Numbered from the stretch's first letter, positions 24,848 through 33,955 are shown. The stretch: 36,902 nucleotides of DNA from Burkholderiales bacterium (GCA_947448105.1 CANFNE010000001.1:1-36902), one strand, 5' to 3'. Made by a program: numbers and translations. Notes: a model not told the origin generated them from the sequence alone.

Positions 24848-26251
24848 ATGAACGACGTAATCGCCCCCCTCGCCCAAGCCAAACCCGCGCCCAAAGTGGG
24901 CTTTGTCAGCCTGGGCTGCCCTAAAGCCCTGACCGATTCCGAGCTCATCCTCACCCAGCTCAGCGCCGAGGGCTACCAGACCTCCAAAACCTTCCAGGGT
25001 GCGGACCTGGTCATCGTCAACACCTGCGGCTTTATTGACGATGCGGTGCGCGAAAGCCTGGACACGATTGGCGAGGCGCTGGCGGAGAACGGTCGGGTCA
25101 TCGTCACCGGCTGCCTGGGCGCCAAGTCGGACGCAGAGGGCAACAATATGGTGCGCCAGATGCACCCCCGGGTGCTGGCCGTCACCGGCCCCCACGCCAC
25201 CCAAGAGGTGATGGACGCGGTTCACCTGAACCTGCCCAAGCCGCACGACCCCTTTTTGGACCTGGTGCCGCAGTCTTTCGGGGTGGCCGGGCTCAAGCTC
25301 ACGCCGCGCCATTACGCCTATTTGAAGATCAGCGAAGGCTGCAACCACCGCTGCACCTTTTGCATCATCCCGTCCATGCGCGGCGACCTGGTTTCGCGCC
25401 CGATTGGCGATGTACTCAGTGAAGCCCGCGCGCTGTTTGAAGGCGGCGTGAAAGAACTGTTGGTAATCAGCCAAGACACCTCCGCGTATGGCGTGGACGT
25501 CAAATACCGCACCGGTTTTTGGGACGGCAAACCCATCAAAACCCGCATGGTGGACCTGGTAGCCGCCTTGGGCGAAATTGCCGCATCCTATGGCGCCTGG
25601 GTGCGATTGCACTATGTCTATCCCTATCCGAGCGTGGACGAGATCGTGCCGCTGATGGCCGCAGGCAAAGTACTGCCCTACCTGGACATTCCGCTGCAAC
25701 ACAGCCACCCCGACGTGCTCAAGCGCATGAAGCGCCCAGCCAGTGGCGAAAAAAACCTGGAGCGCATTGCCTCCTGGCGCGCCGCCTGCCCCGAGCTCGT
25801 GGTGCGCAGCACCTTTATTGCCGGCTTCCCGGGCGAGACCGAAGAAGAATTTGCCCACCTGCTTGACTTTGTGCGCGAAGCGCAGATTGACCGTGCTGGT
25901 TGCTTTGCCTACAGCGCCGTGGACGGTGCCACCGCCAACGACCTGCCCGGCATGCTGCCGCTGGAATTGCGTGAAGAGCGCCGCTCGCGCTTTATGGCCG
26001 TGGCAGAAGAAGTGTCCGCCCAGCGCCTGCGCAGGCGCGTAGGCGCCACCATGCAAGTCTTGGTGGACTCTGCCCCCTCGCTGGGCAAAAAAGGCGCCGT
26101 CGGCCGCTCCTATGCCGACGCGCCCGAGATCGACGGCGTGGTGCGCCTGCTGCCACCGGAAAAGATCAGCAAAACCCTCAAGGTGGGTGAATTCACCCGT
26201 GCCCGAATCGTGGGCACCGAAGGCCACGATCTGGTGGGCGTGCCCATTTAG
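24848..26251 (+). CDS. rimO: Ribosomal protein S12 methylthiotransferase RimO
   Basis: The 467-residue radical SAM enzyme adds a methylthio group to Asp of ribosomal protein S12. The N-terminal UPF0004 domain starts KVGFVSLGCPKALTDSE with cluster cysteines (CPK, NTCGFI, GCLG). The radical SAM CxxxCxxC motif is in GCNHRCTFCIIPSMRG. A C-terminal TRAM domain follows (about 400-467). Length is slightly above the E. coli protein because of an N-terminal extension and short insertions. Confidence 0.97.
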   Translation: MNDVIAPLAQAKPAPKVGFVSLGCPKALTDSELILTQLSAEGYQTSKTFQGADLVIVNTCGFIDDAVRESLDTIGEALAENGRVIVTGCLGAKSDAEGNNMVRQMHPRVLAVTGPHATQEVMDAVHLNLPKPHDPFLDLVPQSFGVAGLKLTPRHYAYLKISEGCNHRCTFCIIPSMRGDLVSRPIGDVLSEARALFEGGVKELLVISQDTSAYGVDVKYRTGFWDGKPIKTRMVDLVAALGEIAASYGAWVRLHYVYPYPSVDEIVPLMAAGKVLPYLDIPLQHSHPDVLKRMKRPASGEKNLERIASWRAACPELVVRSTFIAGFPGETEEEFAHLLDFVREAQIDRAGCFAYSAVDGATANDLPGMLPLELREERRSRFMAVAEEVSAQRLRRRVGATMQVLVDSAPSLGKKGAVGRSYADAPEIDGVVRLLPPEKISKTLKVGEFTRARIVGTEGHDLVGVPI

Positions 26252-26271
26252 GCGCAATTTTTCCGTCCCGT

Positions 26272-26285
26272 TTGACCGGGATCAA
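26272..26285 (+). promoter_or_regulatory. FNR/ANR-type box upstream of the flavoprotein-nrdJ operon
   Basis: TTGACCGGGATCAA matches the FNR/ANR/DNR consensus TTGAT-N4-ATCAA at nine of ten specified positions. It lies 109 bases before the start of the nitronate-monooxygenase-like gene. A class II placement would put the transcription start near 26320. It implies activation under low oxygen (or by NO with a DNR-type regulator). Confidence 0.7.
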
Positions 26286-26393
26286 GCCACTGCCATTTGC
26301 CAGCGCGCAATGCGAGCCAGTCGCATTTCGCAGGCGCCGGTTGCCATAACCTCCGGTTCCGTAGGGCCCTTTGGGCCGTTTCTATGGAACAAG

Positions 26394-27656
26394 ATGGAAC
26401 ACTGTGTTGTGGAAGAAGACCAGGTCGTGGCAGGTTTGCTCGACCTGTGCGCGGGGTCGGGGCTGAACACCTGGAAGCTTAGGGACAAGACCCTGGTTCC
26501 GGTCGTACAAGGCGGCATGGGCGTCGGGGTGTCTGCCAGTGGCCTGGCGGGTGCCGTGGCGCGCCAAGGCGGATTTGGCACCATTTCATCGGTCGACCTG
26601 CGCCGCCTGCACCCGGACTTAATGGAAAAAACCGCTCACCTCGACAAAGAGCTTGACGCGAAAGAAATCATTGATGCCGCCAACCTGGTGGCACTAGACC
26701 GCGAAATTAAGCGTGCCCGCAAGCTCGCGCAGGGTCAGGGCGTCATCGCCGTCAACGTGATGAAGGCACTTAGCCAGTACACGGGCTACGTGCGCCAGGC
26801 ACTGGAAAGCGGCACTGACGCGCTGGTGGTGGGTGCGGGCTTGCCGCTGGACTTGCCCGAGCTGGCACGCGACTTTCCCAACACCGCCCTCATACCCATC
26901 CTCTCAGACGCCCGTGGCGTGCAACTGTTGGTGCGCAAATGGGAAAAGCGCGGTCGACTGCCCGACGCGGTGGTGATTGAGCACCCGCGCTTGGCTGGTG
27001 GCCACCTGGGCGCGTCCAACGTGGGGGATCTGGCGGATGCGCGTTTTGATTTTGAGGTGGCCATTCCCGCCGTGCTGGCGTTTTTCAGGGCCGCAGGCAT
27101 CGAAGGCCGCATTCCGCTGATCGCCGCAGGCGGCATTTCCTGCCAGGCCGATATTGCGCGCCTGCAGGCACTGGGCGCCTCGGCGGTGCAACTGGGCACC
27201 GCCTTTGCCGTGACCCAGGAATGCGACGCAGCACCCGCCTTCAAACAGGTGTTGGCCCGGGCCCAGCCGCAAGACATCGTGGAGTTTGTCAGCGTCTCGG
27301 GACTGCCCGCGCGCGCGGTGCGCACGCCCTGGCTCAACAAATACCTGCGTATCGAGCCCCAGCTCAAGGCCGCAGCCCACCTTAAGAAGAAATGCAATAT
27401 GTCTTTTGACTGCCTGGCCCACTGCGGCCTGCGCGACGGTGACGCCAGCATCGGCCAGTTTTGCATTGACCAGCAACTCGGGCACGCGATGGACGGCAAT
27501 GTGCACAAAGGCCTGTTCTTTCGCGGCGCAGGCGCCCTGCCCTTTGGCGACCAAATCCGCAGCGTTGCGGAGCTGATGCAATGGATGCTGGGTGCCATTG
27601 CACCTGTGGCGGCGACCGCACTACTAGGTTCCAGCCCGCATGGAGTCGCCATATGA
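26394..27656 (+). CDS. Nitronate monooxygenase-like NAD(P)H/FMN oxidoreductase
   Basis: The 420-residue protein has the FMN-binding TIM-barrel features of the 2-nitropropane dioxygenase/FabK family: VPVVQGGMGVGVSASGLAGAV, EHPRLAGGHLG and IPLIAAGGISCQADIARLQALGASAVQLGTAF. A C-terminal extension contains KKKCNMSFDCLAHCGLRDG and QFCID, with four Cys that could bind metal, then a hydrophobic tail. The frame is open well upstream; I chose ATG 26394, although ATG 26310 is possible and no clear ribosome binding site decides. Its TGA overlaps the ATG of the ribonucleotide reductase gene (ATGA), so the two are translationally coupled. Nitronate as substrate is only a family default. Confidence 0.8.
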   Translation: MEHCVVEEDQVVAGLLDLCAGSGLNTWKLRDKTLVPVVQGGMGVGVSASGLAGAVARQGGFGTISSVDLRRLHPDLMEKTAHLDKELDAKEIIDAANLVALDREIKRARKLAQGQGVIAVNVMKALSQYTGYVRQALESGTDALVVGAGLPLDLPELARDFPNTALIPILSDARGVQLLVRKWEKRGRLPDAVVIEHPRLAGGHLGASNVGDLADARFDFEVAIPAVLAFFRAAGIEGRIPLIAAGGISCQADIARLQALGASAVQLGTAFAVTQECDAAPAFKQVLARAQPQDIVEFVSVSGLPARAVRTPWLNKYLRIEPQLKAAAHLKKKCNMSFDCLAHCGLRDGDASIGQFCIDQQLGHAMDGNVHKGLFFRGAGALPFGDQIRSVAELMQWMLGAIAPVAATALLGSSPHGVAI

Positions 27657-30076
27657 ACGCCCAAGTCCCGGATCTCTTGGCCAACGCACTGCCACCGCAA
27701 ACGATTTGCGACGATGTGCTGCGCGAGAAATACCTCAAACCCGGCGAAACCAGCGCCGACGACGTGCTGCGCCGCGTGGCCAAGGCACTTGCCTCGGTCG
27801 AAAAGCCAGCCCTGCAGGCCAAGTTCGAGGCCCTGTTTTTGCATAACCTGCGCGACGGCGCCATTGGCGCTGGGCGCATCATGAGCGCGGCAGGAACCTC
27901 CATTCAGGCCACGCTGATCAACTGTTTTGTGCAGCCCGTGGGCGACTGCATTCAGGGCATCGACGCAGAGGGCTACCCCGGCATATACGAGGCGTTGCGC
28001 GAGGCGGCAGAGACCATGCGCCGCGGCGGCGGCGTGGGCTACGACTTTTCGCGCATCCGTCCGCGCGGGGCCGAAGTCAAGGGCACGGCGTCCATGGCCT
28101 CGGGGCCGTGCAGCTACATCAACGTGTTTGACCATTCCTGCGCCACGGTGGAGAGCGCGGGGGCGCGCCGGGGCGCCCAAATGGGCGTGTTGCGCATTGA
28201 CCACCCCGATATTTTTGAGTTCATCGGTGCCAAGCGCACGCCCGGACGCTGGAACAACTTCAACGTGTCCGTGGCCGTGCCCGACGCATTTATGCAGGCG
28301 CTCACGCACCAGCAAACCTGGCAACTGGTGCACAGCGCCCGCCCCGGGCTTGAACGCATTGCGGCAGGCGCCCGCCAGCGCGAAGACGGCTTGTGGGTTT
28401 ACCAGGAAATGCCGGCCCAGGAAGTGTGGGACGCCATCATGCAATCGGCCTACGACTTTGCCGAACCCGGCATCCTGTTTCTAGACCGTATCCACCAGGA
28501 CAACAACCTGCGCGCTATTGAGTCGATCGCTGCGACCAACCCCTGTGGCGAACAGCCACTCCCCCCCTACGGCTGCTGCGACCTGGGCCCGGTGATCTTG
28601 CCGCGCTTTGTGCGCCACCCGTTTGGCGTTGCAGGCCCGGCCAGTTTTGACTTTGAACGCTTTGCGCACGCCGTGTCCCTACAGGTGCGCGCGTTGGACA
28701 ATGTGCTGGACCTGACCTATTGGCCGCTGCCCCAGCAAAAGGCCGAGGCTGCCGCCAAACGCCGCATTGGCGTGGGCTTTACCGGCTTGGGCAATGCGCT
28801 GACCATGTTGGGCCTGCGCTACGACAGCGCACCAGGGCGCGACATGGCCACCCTGATTGCCCGCCACATGCGCGACGCCGCCTACGGCGCCTCGGTGGCA
28901 CTGGCGCAAGAAAAGGGCGCGTTTCCCGCCTTTGACGCCAGTACCTATTTGCAAGACGACAACTTTGTGGGCCGCCTGCCCGAGGCCCTGAAACAGTCGA
29001 TCCGCAGCCACGGCATCCGCAACAGCCATCTTCTTTCCATCGCGCCCACGGGCACGGTGAGCCTGGCTTTTGCCGACAACGCCTCCAACGGCATTGAGCC
29101 CTCGTTTTCGTGGGTGTACCGGCGCAAAAAGCGCCAGGCCGACGGCAGCACGCTGGAATACGCGGTAGAAGACCACGCCTGGCGCGTGTTCAAACACCTG
29201 GGCGGCAATACCGACGCCCTGCCCGAGAGCTTTGTCTGCGCGCTGGACATGCCCGCGCAAGCACACATCGCCATGATGAAGGCGGTGCAACCGCTGGTTG
29301 ACACCGCAATTTCCAAGACGGTGAACGTGCCGGGCGACTACCCGTTTGACGCCTTCAAGCACCTGTATTTGCAGGCCTGGCAGGCGCACCTCAAGGGCCT
29401 GGCGACCTACCGCCCGAACAGCATCCTGGGCTCGGTGCTCGAAGCTGGCCCGACCGCAAGCGCGAGCGCACCTGTTCCTGGGACGGCGGCAGCGCCAGAC
29501 CCCATGCGCAGCGTGATCGAGAGCCGCCCCAAAGGCGCCCTGTCCGCCGTGGCCGAAAAGGTCGAATACTGGACGCAAGAAGGCCACAAAACCTTGTATC
29601 TGGTGGTGTCCTTCATGCCCGTGCCCCACCCCAGCGGCGTGGGCACGGTGGAGCGCGCCATCGAGTTTTTTATGCCCGTGGGCCAAAGCGGCGAATCCCA
29701 GCAGTGGATGACCTCAAGCATGCGGCTCTTGTCGCTGGCGGCACGCGGCGGCTTTTTGGAGCGTGCGCTGGCCGACATGCGCAAAGTGGCCTGGGACCGC
29801 GGCCCGGTGCGCCTGGGAAGCTTTAGCCGCAGCGACGGTGCGCAACTACCCCTGTGGCACGACAGCGAGGTGGCCGCCATCGCCTATGCCATCCAGAACA
29901 TCATGGCCCAGCGCAACGAAGGCGGCCAGAAGCCTGCCGGGGCTGCGCCCGCAAGCGACCACGCGCCGCAAGCCATGGCCGGTAAAAAATGCCAGGAATG
30001 CGGCGCCCACGCGGTCATCAAAAAAGACGGCTGCGACTACTGTACCCAGTGCGGCTATCTGGGAAGCTGCGGGTAA
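27653..30076 (+). CDS. nrdJ: Adenosylcobalamin-dependent (class II) ribonucleotide reductase
   Basis: The 807-residue protein reduces ribonucleotides without oxygen, using a radical from adenosylcobalamin. Visible features are a redox Cys in ATLINCFVQP (Cys91), the active-site NPCGEQPLPPYG (Cys298, Glu300) in the 10-stranded barrel, and SIAPTGTVSLAFADNASNGIEP. A Cys-rich C-terminus, CQECG...CDYCTQCGYLGSCG, resembles the Zn-ribbon/redox tail of long NrdJ/NrdZ proteins. An Ala/Pro-rich insertion lies near residues 600-625. It is coupled to the flavoprotein gene and downstream of an FNR-type box. I see no cobalamin riboswitch. Confidence 0.94.
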   Translation: MNAQVPDLLANALPPQTICDDVLREKYLKPGETSADDVLRRVAKALASVEKPALQAKFEALFLHNLRDGAIGAGRIMSAAGTSIQATLINCFVQPVGDCIQGIDAEGYPGIYEALREAAETMRRGGGVGYDFSRIRPRGAEVKGTASMASGPCSYINVFDHSCATVESAGARRGAQMGVLRIDHPDIFEFIGAKRTPGRWNNFNVSVAVPDAFMQALTHQQTWQLVHSARPGLERIAAGARQREDGLWVYQEMPAQEVWDAIMQSAYDFAEPGILFLDRIHQDNNLRAIESIAATNPCGEQPLPPYGCCDLGPVILPRFVRHPFGVAGPASFDFERFAHAVSLQVRALDNVLDLTYWPLPQQKAEAAAKRRIGVGFTGLGNALTMLGLRYDSAPGRDMATLIARHMRDAAYGASVALAQEKGAFPAFDASTYLQDDNFVGRLPEALKQSIRSHGIRNSHLLSIAPTGTVSLAFADNASNGIEPSFSWVYRRKKRQADGSTLEYAVEDHAWRVFKHLGGNTDALPESFVCALDMPAQAHIAMMKAVQPLVDTAISKTVNVPGDYPFDAFKHLYLQAWQAHLKGLATYRPNSILGSVLEAGPTASASAPVPGTAAAPDPMRSVIESRPKGALSAVAEKVEYWTQEGHKTLYLVVSFMPVPHPSGVGTVERAIEFFMPVGQSGESQQWMTSSMRLLSLAARGGFLERALADMRKVAWDRGPVRLGSFSRSDGAQLPLWHDSEVAAIAYAIQNIMAQRNEGGQKPAGAAPASDHAPQAMAGKKCQECGAHAVIKKDGCDYCTQCGYLGSCG

Positions 30077-30097
30077 GGGGCGGCAATCGCGAAGAAT

Positions 30098-30111
30098 TTG
30101 ATGCAAGTCAA
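30098..30111 (+). promoter_or_regulatory. FNR/ANR-type box upstream of the hemerythrin gene
   Basis: TTGATGCAAGTCAA matches TTGAT-N4-ATCAA at nine of ten specified positions and lies 68 bases before the hemerythrin ATG. A small hairpin (GACGCT-CAA-AGCGTC, 30134-30148) lies between box and start. Confidence 0.7.
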
Positions 30112-30179
30112 GCCCAGGCGCCTCAGCCCGTGAGACGCTCAAAGCGTCCAAGCAAGTCCGTCACTGTGCCGCTTTCCCT

Positions 30180-30761
30180 ATGACCCACCCCAGCATCCGC
30201 ATCATCCACGACGAACACACCGCGCTGACCGCCATGCTGCGCTCCATGGGCATGCTGGTACAACGCGGACCGCACGACCGGCCAGAGCAGTTTTTTGACG
30301 TGATGCGCGCCATGCTTTTTTACATGGACGAATTCCCGGAGCGTCTGCACCACACCAAAGAAACCGCGCTGTTATTTCCGCCGGTGGCCGCACGTTCTGC
30401 GGCCACGCGCGAAGTGATTGCGCAGCTCACCCACGAGCACACGGTGGGTGAGGCCCAGGTGCGCGAGCTGCAACACCTGCTGCTGGGCTGGGAACTGCTG
30501 GGCGACTCGCGCCGCGGCGATTTTGAGGCAGCGCTCAAGTCCTACGTCGAGTTTTACCTGAACCACATCCGTCTGGAAGAAACCGTGGTGATTCCCGAGG
30601 CACGCAAGGTGCTCGATGACGCCGACTGGATGCTGCTAGACACCGCGTTCACCACCGAAAGCAACCCGATTACGGGCAAGTACGCGCGTGAACCGCTGTA
30701 CGACCGGCTCTTTACCCGCATCGCCATGCACACGCCAGCGCCCATCGGCCTGGGCAGCTAG
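30180..30761 (+). CDS. Hemerythrin HHE-domain protein
   Basis: The 193-residue soluble protein has the ligand pattern of a hemerythrin di-iron centre: His10 (IRIIHDEH), His58 and Glu61 (RLHHTKET), His85/His87 (THEHTVGE), and His129 and Glu133 (NHIRLEE). Such proteins bind oxygen or NO, or sense iron and oxygen. Its own FNR-type box and the oxygen-independent ribonucleotide reductase upstream suggest a role in low-oxygen adaptation (inference). It is longer than single-domain bacteriohemerythrins by a C-terminal helical extension of about 50 residues. Confidence 0.88.
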   Translation: MTHPSIRIIHDEHTALTAMLRSMGMLVQRGPHDRPEQFFDVMRAMLFYMDEFPERLHHTKETALLFPPVAARSAATREVIAQLTHEHTVGEAQVRELQHLLLGWELLGDSRRGDFEAALKSYVEFYLNHIRLEETVVIPEARKVLDDADWMLLDTAFTTESNPITGKYAREPLYDRLFTRIAMHTPAPIGLGS

Positions 30762-30799
30762 GCGCCAGGCCATCCCCCTTTCCTCGCTAAGATCCTCCC

Positions 30800-31126
30800 A
30801 TGCAAGTCTTCAAAACCATTTTCGCCACCCTGCTTTCGCTTTGCCTTTTGAGCACACACGCAAGCGACGCGCCGCTGACCATTGCACCGCACCAGTTGCC
30901 CCAGCCGCTGCTGGAGCAATACGCCAAGAACAAACCCGATCTGGGCCGTTATGGCCACTGTGCGGCCGGCTTTGACAGCCGCACCGACGGCCTGAAAATG
31001 GCCTTTAGCTGCGCGATTTACGTGCGCCTGTCCGCCCAAGGCGAGCGCTTGGCCGTGTCTTTGTGCAACGAACGCGCCAAGTTGCTCAAAGTCAAGGCGC
31101 CTTGCGCGCTGATCGTCGAAGACTAA
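30800..31126 (+). CDS. Small secreted cysteine-containing protein
   Basis: The 108-residue product has a signal peptide (about 1-21, cleavage near THASDA). The short mature domain has four cysteines (GHCAAG, FSCAIYV, SLCNER, APCALI) that could form two disulfides in the periplasm. Not recognised as a named family. It stands alone between the hemerythrin and ygfZ genes. Confidence 0.7.
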   Translation: MQVFKTIFATLLSLCLLSTHASDAPLTIAPHQLPQPLLEQYAKNKPDLGRYGHCAAGFDSRTDGLKMAFSCAIYVRLSAQGERLAVSLCNERAKLLKVKAPCALIVED

Positions 31127-31206
31127 GGCTGAACCCGAGGGTTGCGCCAAGGGCGCGACAGCCGCGCAGGCCCTGCGGGTATTGGGCGGGCCGCATAATT
31201 CGGACC

Positions 31207-32235
31207 ATGCAAGCGACCACTCCATCCTCCCCCGTCTCCTCGCCACCGCTGGCCTCCAGCGCGCCATCGGTCGATGCCAGTTCCTCTTCAGAATCGGGTG
31301 CGGTACAACTGCCCGCCAGTGGCGTAGCCCGACTGGCGCATTTAGGCGTCATAGAAGCCAGCGGCGACGACGCCATCCGCTTTTTGAACGGCCAGCTCAG
31401 CAACGACCTCAACCAGCTCTCCCCCACGCAGGCTCGGCTGGCCGCGTTTTGCTCGGCCAAGGGCCGCATGCAGGCCAGTTTTGTGGTGCTCCAGCGTGAC
31501 AAGGGCGACGTTTTGCTGGTGTGCAGCGCCGACCTGCTGGCGCCCACGCTCAAGCGCATGTCCATGTTTGTCATGCGCGCCAAGGCCAAGCTGCGGGACG
31601 CCAGCGCCGATTTTGCAGTCTATGGGCTGTTAGGCCAAAGCACCTCCACGCTGGACGCAGGTGCCACCGCACCCTGGAGCGCCACCAATGTGGCCGACGC
31701 CAGCGTGGTGCAGTTGTACCCGGCCCAAGGGCTGGCGCGCCAGCTTTTGCTTAGCCCCACCAGCGCGCCTGCGCCCGCAGGACCGTCGCTTGCGCTGGCC
31801 GATTGGCAATCCAGCGAAGTGCTCAGCGGTGTGGCCACCGTGAGCGCTGCCGTGGTGGAAGCCTTTGTGCCCCAGATGCTGAACTTTGAGTCGGTAGGCG
31901 GCGTGAGTTTCAAGAAAGGCTGCTACCCCGGCCAAGAGGTGGTGGCGCGCAGCCAGTTTCGCGGCACCCTCAAGCGCCGCGCCTATATTGCGCAACTGCC
32001 GTTCAGTGATTCCGGTGCGCCCGTGGCTGCGGGTCAAGCGCTGTTTTCAAGCCTCGACCCCGATCAGCCCTGCGGCTTGGTGGTGCAAGCCGCCCGCAGT
32101 GCACAAGGCCCGTGGCTGGCGATTGTGTCCATGCAAACCAGCGCCGCAGAAGCGGGCGAACTGCGCCTGGGCGGCCCCAACGGCGCGCCTTTGGCTCTGC
32201 TGCCGCTGCCCTACGCCTTACTCGAAGACATTTAA
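31207..32235 (+). CDS. ygfZ: YgfZ/GcvT-family folate-binding protein
   Basis: The 342-residue protein has the YgfZ signature KKGCYPGQEVVARSQFRG. It is preceded by the GcvT-like N-terminal domain (DAIRFLNGQLSNDLNQL; FCSAKGRMQASFVV). The family assists Fe-S enzyme maintenance, such as MiaB/RimO-type radical SAM enzymes, with tetrahydrofolate. An N-terminal Ser/Pro-rich extension of about 35 residues is unusual and may mean that a later start is used; no internal Met is available before the domain. Its stop codon overlaps that of the converging thioesterase gene. Confidence 0.9.
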   Translation: MQATTPSSPVSSPPLASSAPSVDASSSSESGAVQLPASGVARLAHLGVIEASGDDAIRFLNGQLSNDLNQLSPTQARLAAFCSAKGRMQASFVVLQRDKGDVLLVCSADLLAPTLKRMSMFVMRAKAKLRDASADFAVYGLLGQSTSTLDAGATAPWSATNVADASVVQLYPAQGLARQLLLSPTSAPAPAGPSLALADWQSSEVLSGVATVSAAVVEAFVPQMLNFESVGGVSFKKGCYPGQEVVARSQFRGTLKRRAYIAQLPFSDSGAPVAAGQALFSSLDPDQPCGLVVQAARSAQGPWLAIVSMQTSAAEAGELRLGGPNGAPLALLPLPYALLEDI

Positions 32236-32942
32236 GTCGTTGGGGCGCTGCCGGTGTGCGCAGCCCAAGCCGCTAGCGCCGCCTTGCCCCAGCCAGCCCC
32301 ACGCAGGGGCTCGGCCACTGCCACCCCGTCTACCGATTGCGACCCGGCGCAGCGCCGGGCTGTGGCTACTGGTTCGCCCAAGGCATTGCGCAGCAGGCAA
32401 TGCTGGGCTGTGGCGTCGTGTTCATCGGCGGGGCGCAGGCTTTGCACTGCTGCGCTCACCTCGCTCCAAGCGGCAAACGTGGTGCTGACAACCGGCGCGC
32501 CACGCTCGAAACCCAGCATGGTCTGGCGCAGGGCCTCGGGTACGGGCAGTGCCCGCTTGGCCACCGGGTCGGCGAACACATAGATCAATTCGGCGCTGAC
32601 CAGCAGTTCCTCACCCCGAAAAATGCCACTCAAAAATTGAACCGACGAGTTCCCCATGCGTGCGCAGCGCAGGGCCACGCTCAGGCGGTCGTCGTAGAGG
32701 GCGGAGGCATGAAACTCCAGGGTCGATTTCTTAACGAACAACTCGCCGCCCAGCGCGTGCAGGGTTTGCTCATAGGGCAGCGCAATGGCGCGCCAGTAGT
32801 CGGCAATGGCGGTGTCCACGTACATCAGGTAGTGGGGGTTGAAGACGATTTTTTGCAAATCCACCTCGGCCCAGCGCACGCGCAGGCGGTGGTGCATGCG
32901 AAAGTCGGCCAATGTCGGCAACCGCACTGGTACTTCAGCCAT
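32232..32942 (-). CDS. YbgC/FadM-type acyl-CoA thioesterase with truncated GNAT tail
   Basis: The 236-residue protein has a 4HBT hot-dog domain (about 15-150) with VRWAEVDLQKIVFNPHYLMY, where the Asp and the downstream helix match YbgC/FadM thioesterases. These hydrolyse acyl-CoA in the cytoplasm. The last ~85 residues look like a broken GNAT acetyltransferase: QHCLLRNALGEPVATARR is followed by VDGVAVAEPLRGAGWGKAAL, the acetyl-CoA-binding motif, and then a stop. The first GNAT strands and the C-terminal half are missing. The start at 32942 overlaps the esterase stop by eight bases. Confidence 0.8.
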   Translation of the reverse strand: MAEVPVRLPTLADFRMHHRLRVRWAEVDLQKIVFNPHYLMYVDTAIADYWRAIALPYEQTLHALGGELFVKKSTLEFHASALYDDRLSVALRCARMGNSSVQFLSGIFRGEELLVSAELIYVFADPVAKRALPVPEALRQTMLGFERGAPVVSTTFAAWSEVSAAVQSLRPADEHDATAQHCLLRNALGEPVATARRCAGSQSVDGVAVAEPLRGAGWGKAALAAWAAHTGSAPTT

Positions 32943-33921
32943 GGTCAAACACCTTTCGCAAAGCCCGGGCTGCGTCCGCGTGCGCCTGCAGCGCCTGCGG
33001 CACCACACGGCCCATCTTGATGAATTCGTGCACCACGCCCCGGTAAATTTCCAGGTCTACCGGCACCCCGGCCAGGCGCAGGCGGTCGGCGTACAACACG
33101 CCCTCGTCCACCAGCGGATCGCATTCGGCCAAGCCCACCCACGCCGGCGCCACGCCGCCCACGTCCACCAGTTCGCCGTGTGCGTCCAGCCCATCCAGGG
33201 GCGCAAAGCGCCAGTCGTCCCGGTCTGCCGGGGCGCGCAGGTAGTGGTTAAAAAAGTAGCGGATATGCGCCTCTTCCAGCACAAAGCCCTGGGCAAAGCG
33301 CCGGTGCGAATCGGTGTTTTGGTGGCCGCAGGTGCCGGGGTAAAACAGCAGTTGCAGTGCCAGCGCCAGACCGGCGTCGCGCGCGGCAATAGCGCAGGCC
33401 GCCGCCAGCGTGCCGCCAGCACTGTCGCCGCCCACCGCGATGCGGCTGCTGTCAAGCCCCAGGCTTGCGGCCGACGCAGCCAGCCAAGCCAGCGCGTCCC
33501 AAGCGTCTTCAAACGCGGTGGGAAAGCGGTGCTCGGGTGCCAGCCTGTAGTCCACCGACACCACCGCGCAGTGCGCCAAGTGGCTCAGGCGGCGGCACAG
33601 CGTGTCGTGGGTTTGTACGCTTCCAATGGTGAAGCCACCGCCATGAAAGTACAGCAGCACCGGCAGGCGCTCGGCGCTGGGCGCGTACAGGCGGGCCAGC
33701 AACTGCGCGCCGTCGCGGGTGGCAAAAAAATGGTCCTCCACCCGCGTCAGCGTCTGCGCGGGTAGTTCCAACACATCCGCGCCTGCGGCATAGGCAGCGC
33801 GCGCCTGCTGCGGCGACAGGGCGTGCATGGGCACGTGGCCAGCGCGCGCAATGCGCTCGAGCACACCGCGCATGACCGGCGCGAGCAAATGGGCGGGGGA
33901 ACTGTGGTGGCGGTGAGGCAT
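32935..33921 (-). CDS. HSL-type alpha/beta hydrolase (esterase)
   Basis: The 328-residue protein has the oxyanion-hole motif YFHGGGFTIG, nucleophile GDSAGG, the Asp in ECDPLVDEG and the His in VVHEFIKMG, all in the order of hormone-sensitive-lipase esterases. It should hydrolyse short acyl esters in the cytoplasm. I chose ATG 33921 (MPHRHHSSPAHLL); the open frame to 34005 overlaps the transporter gene. It is coupled to the thioesterase gene downstream. Confidence 0.88.
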   Translation of the reverse strand: MPHRHHSSPAHLLAPVMRGVLERIARAGHVPMHALSPQQARAAYAAGADVLELPAQTLTRVEDHFFATRDGAQLLARLYAPSAERLPVLLYFHGGGFTIGSVQTHDTLCRRLSHLAHCAVVSVDYRLAPEHRFPTAFEDAWDALAWLAASAASLGLDSSRIAVGGDSAGGTLAAACAIAARDAGLALALQLLFYPGTCGHQNTDSHRRFAQGFVLEEAHIRYFFNHYLRAPADRDDWRFAPLDGLDAHGELVDVGGVAPAWVGLAECDPLVDEGVLYADRLRLAGVPVDLEIYRGVVHEFIKMGRVVPQALQAHADAARALRKVFDHG

Positions 33922-33955
33922 GGGGTGCGGGTAGTCGAAAAAAAGGAGAAAACGC

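Noticed and set aside
26252..26393. Cobalamin riboswitch upstream of the NrdJ operon
   Set aside because: No B12-box-like sequence was found in the 142 bases; an FNR-type box explains the region better.
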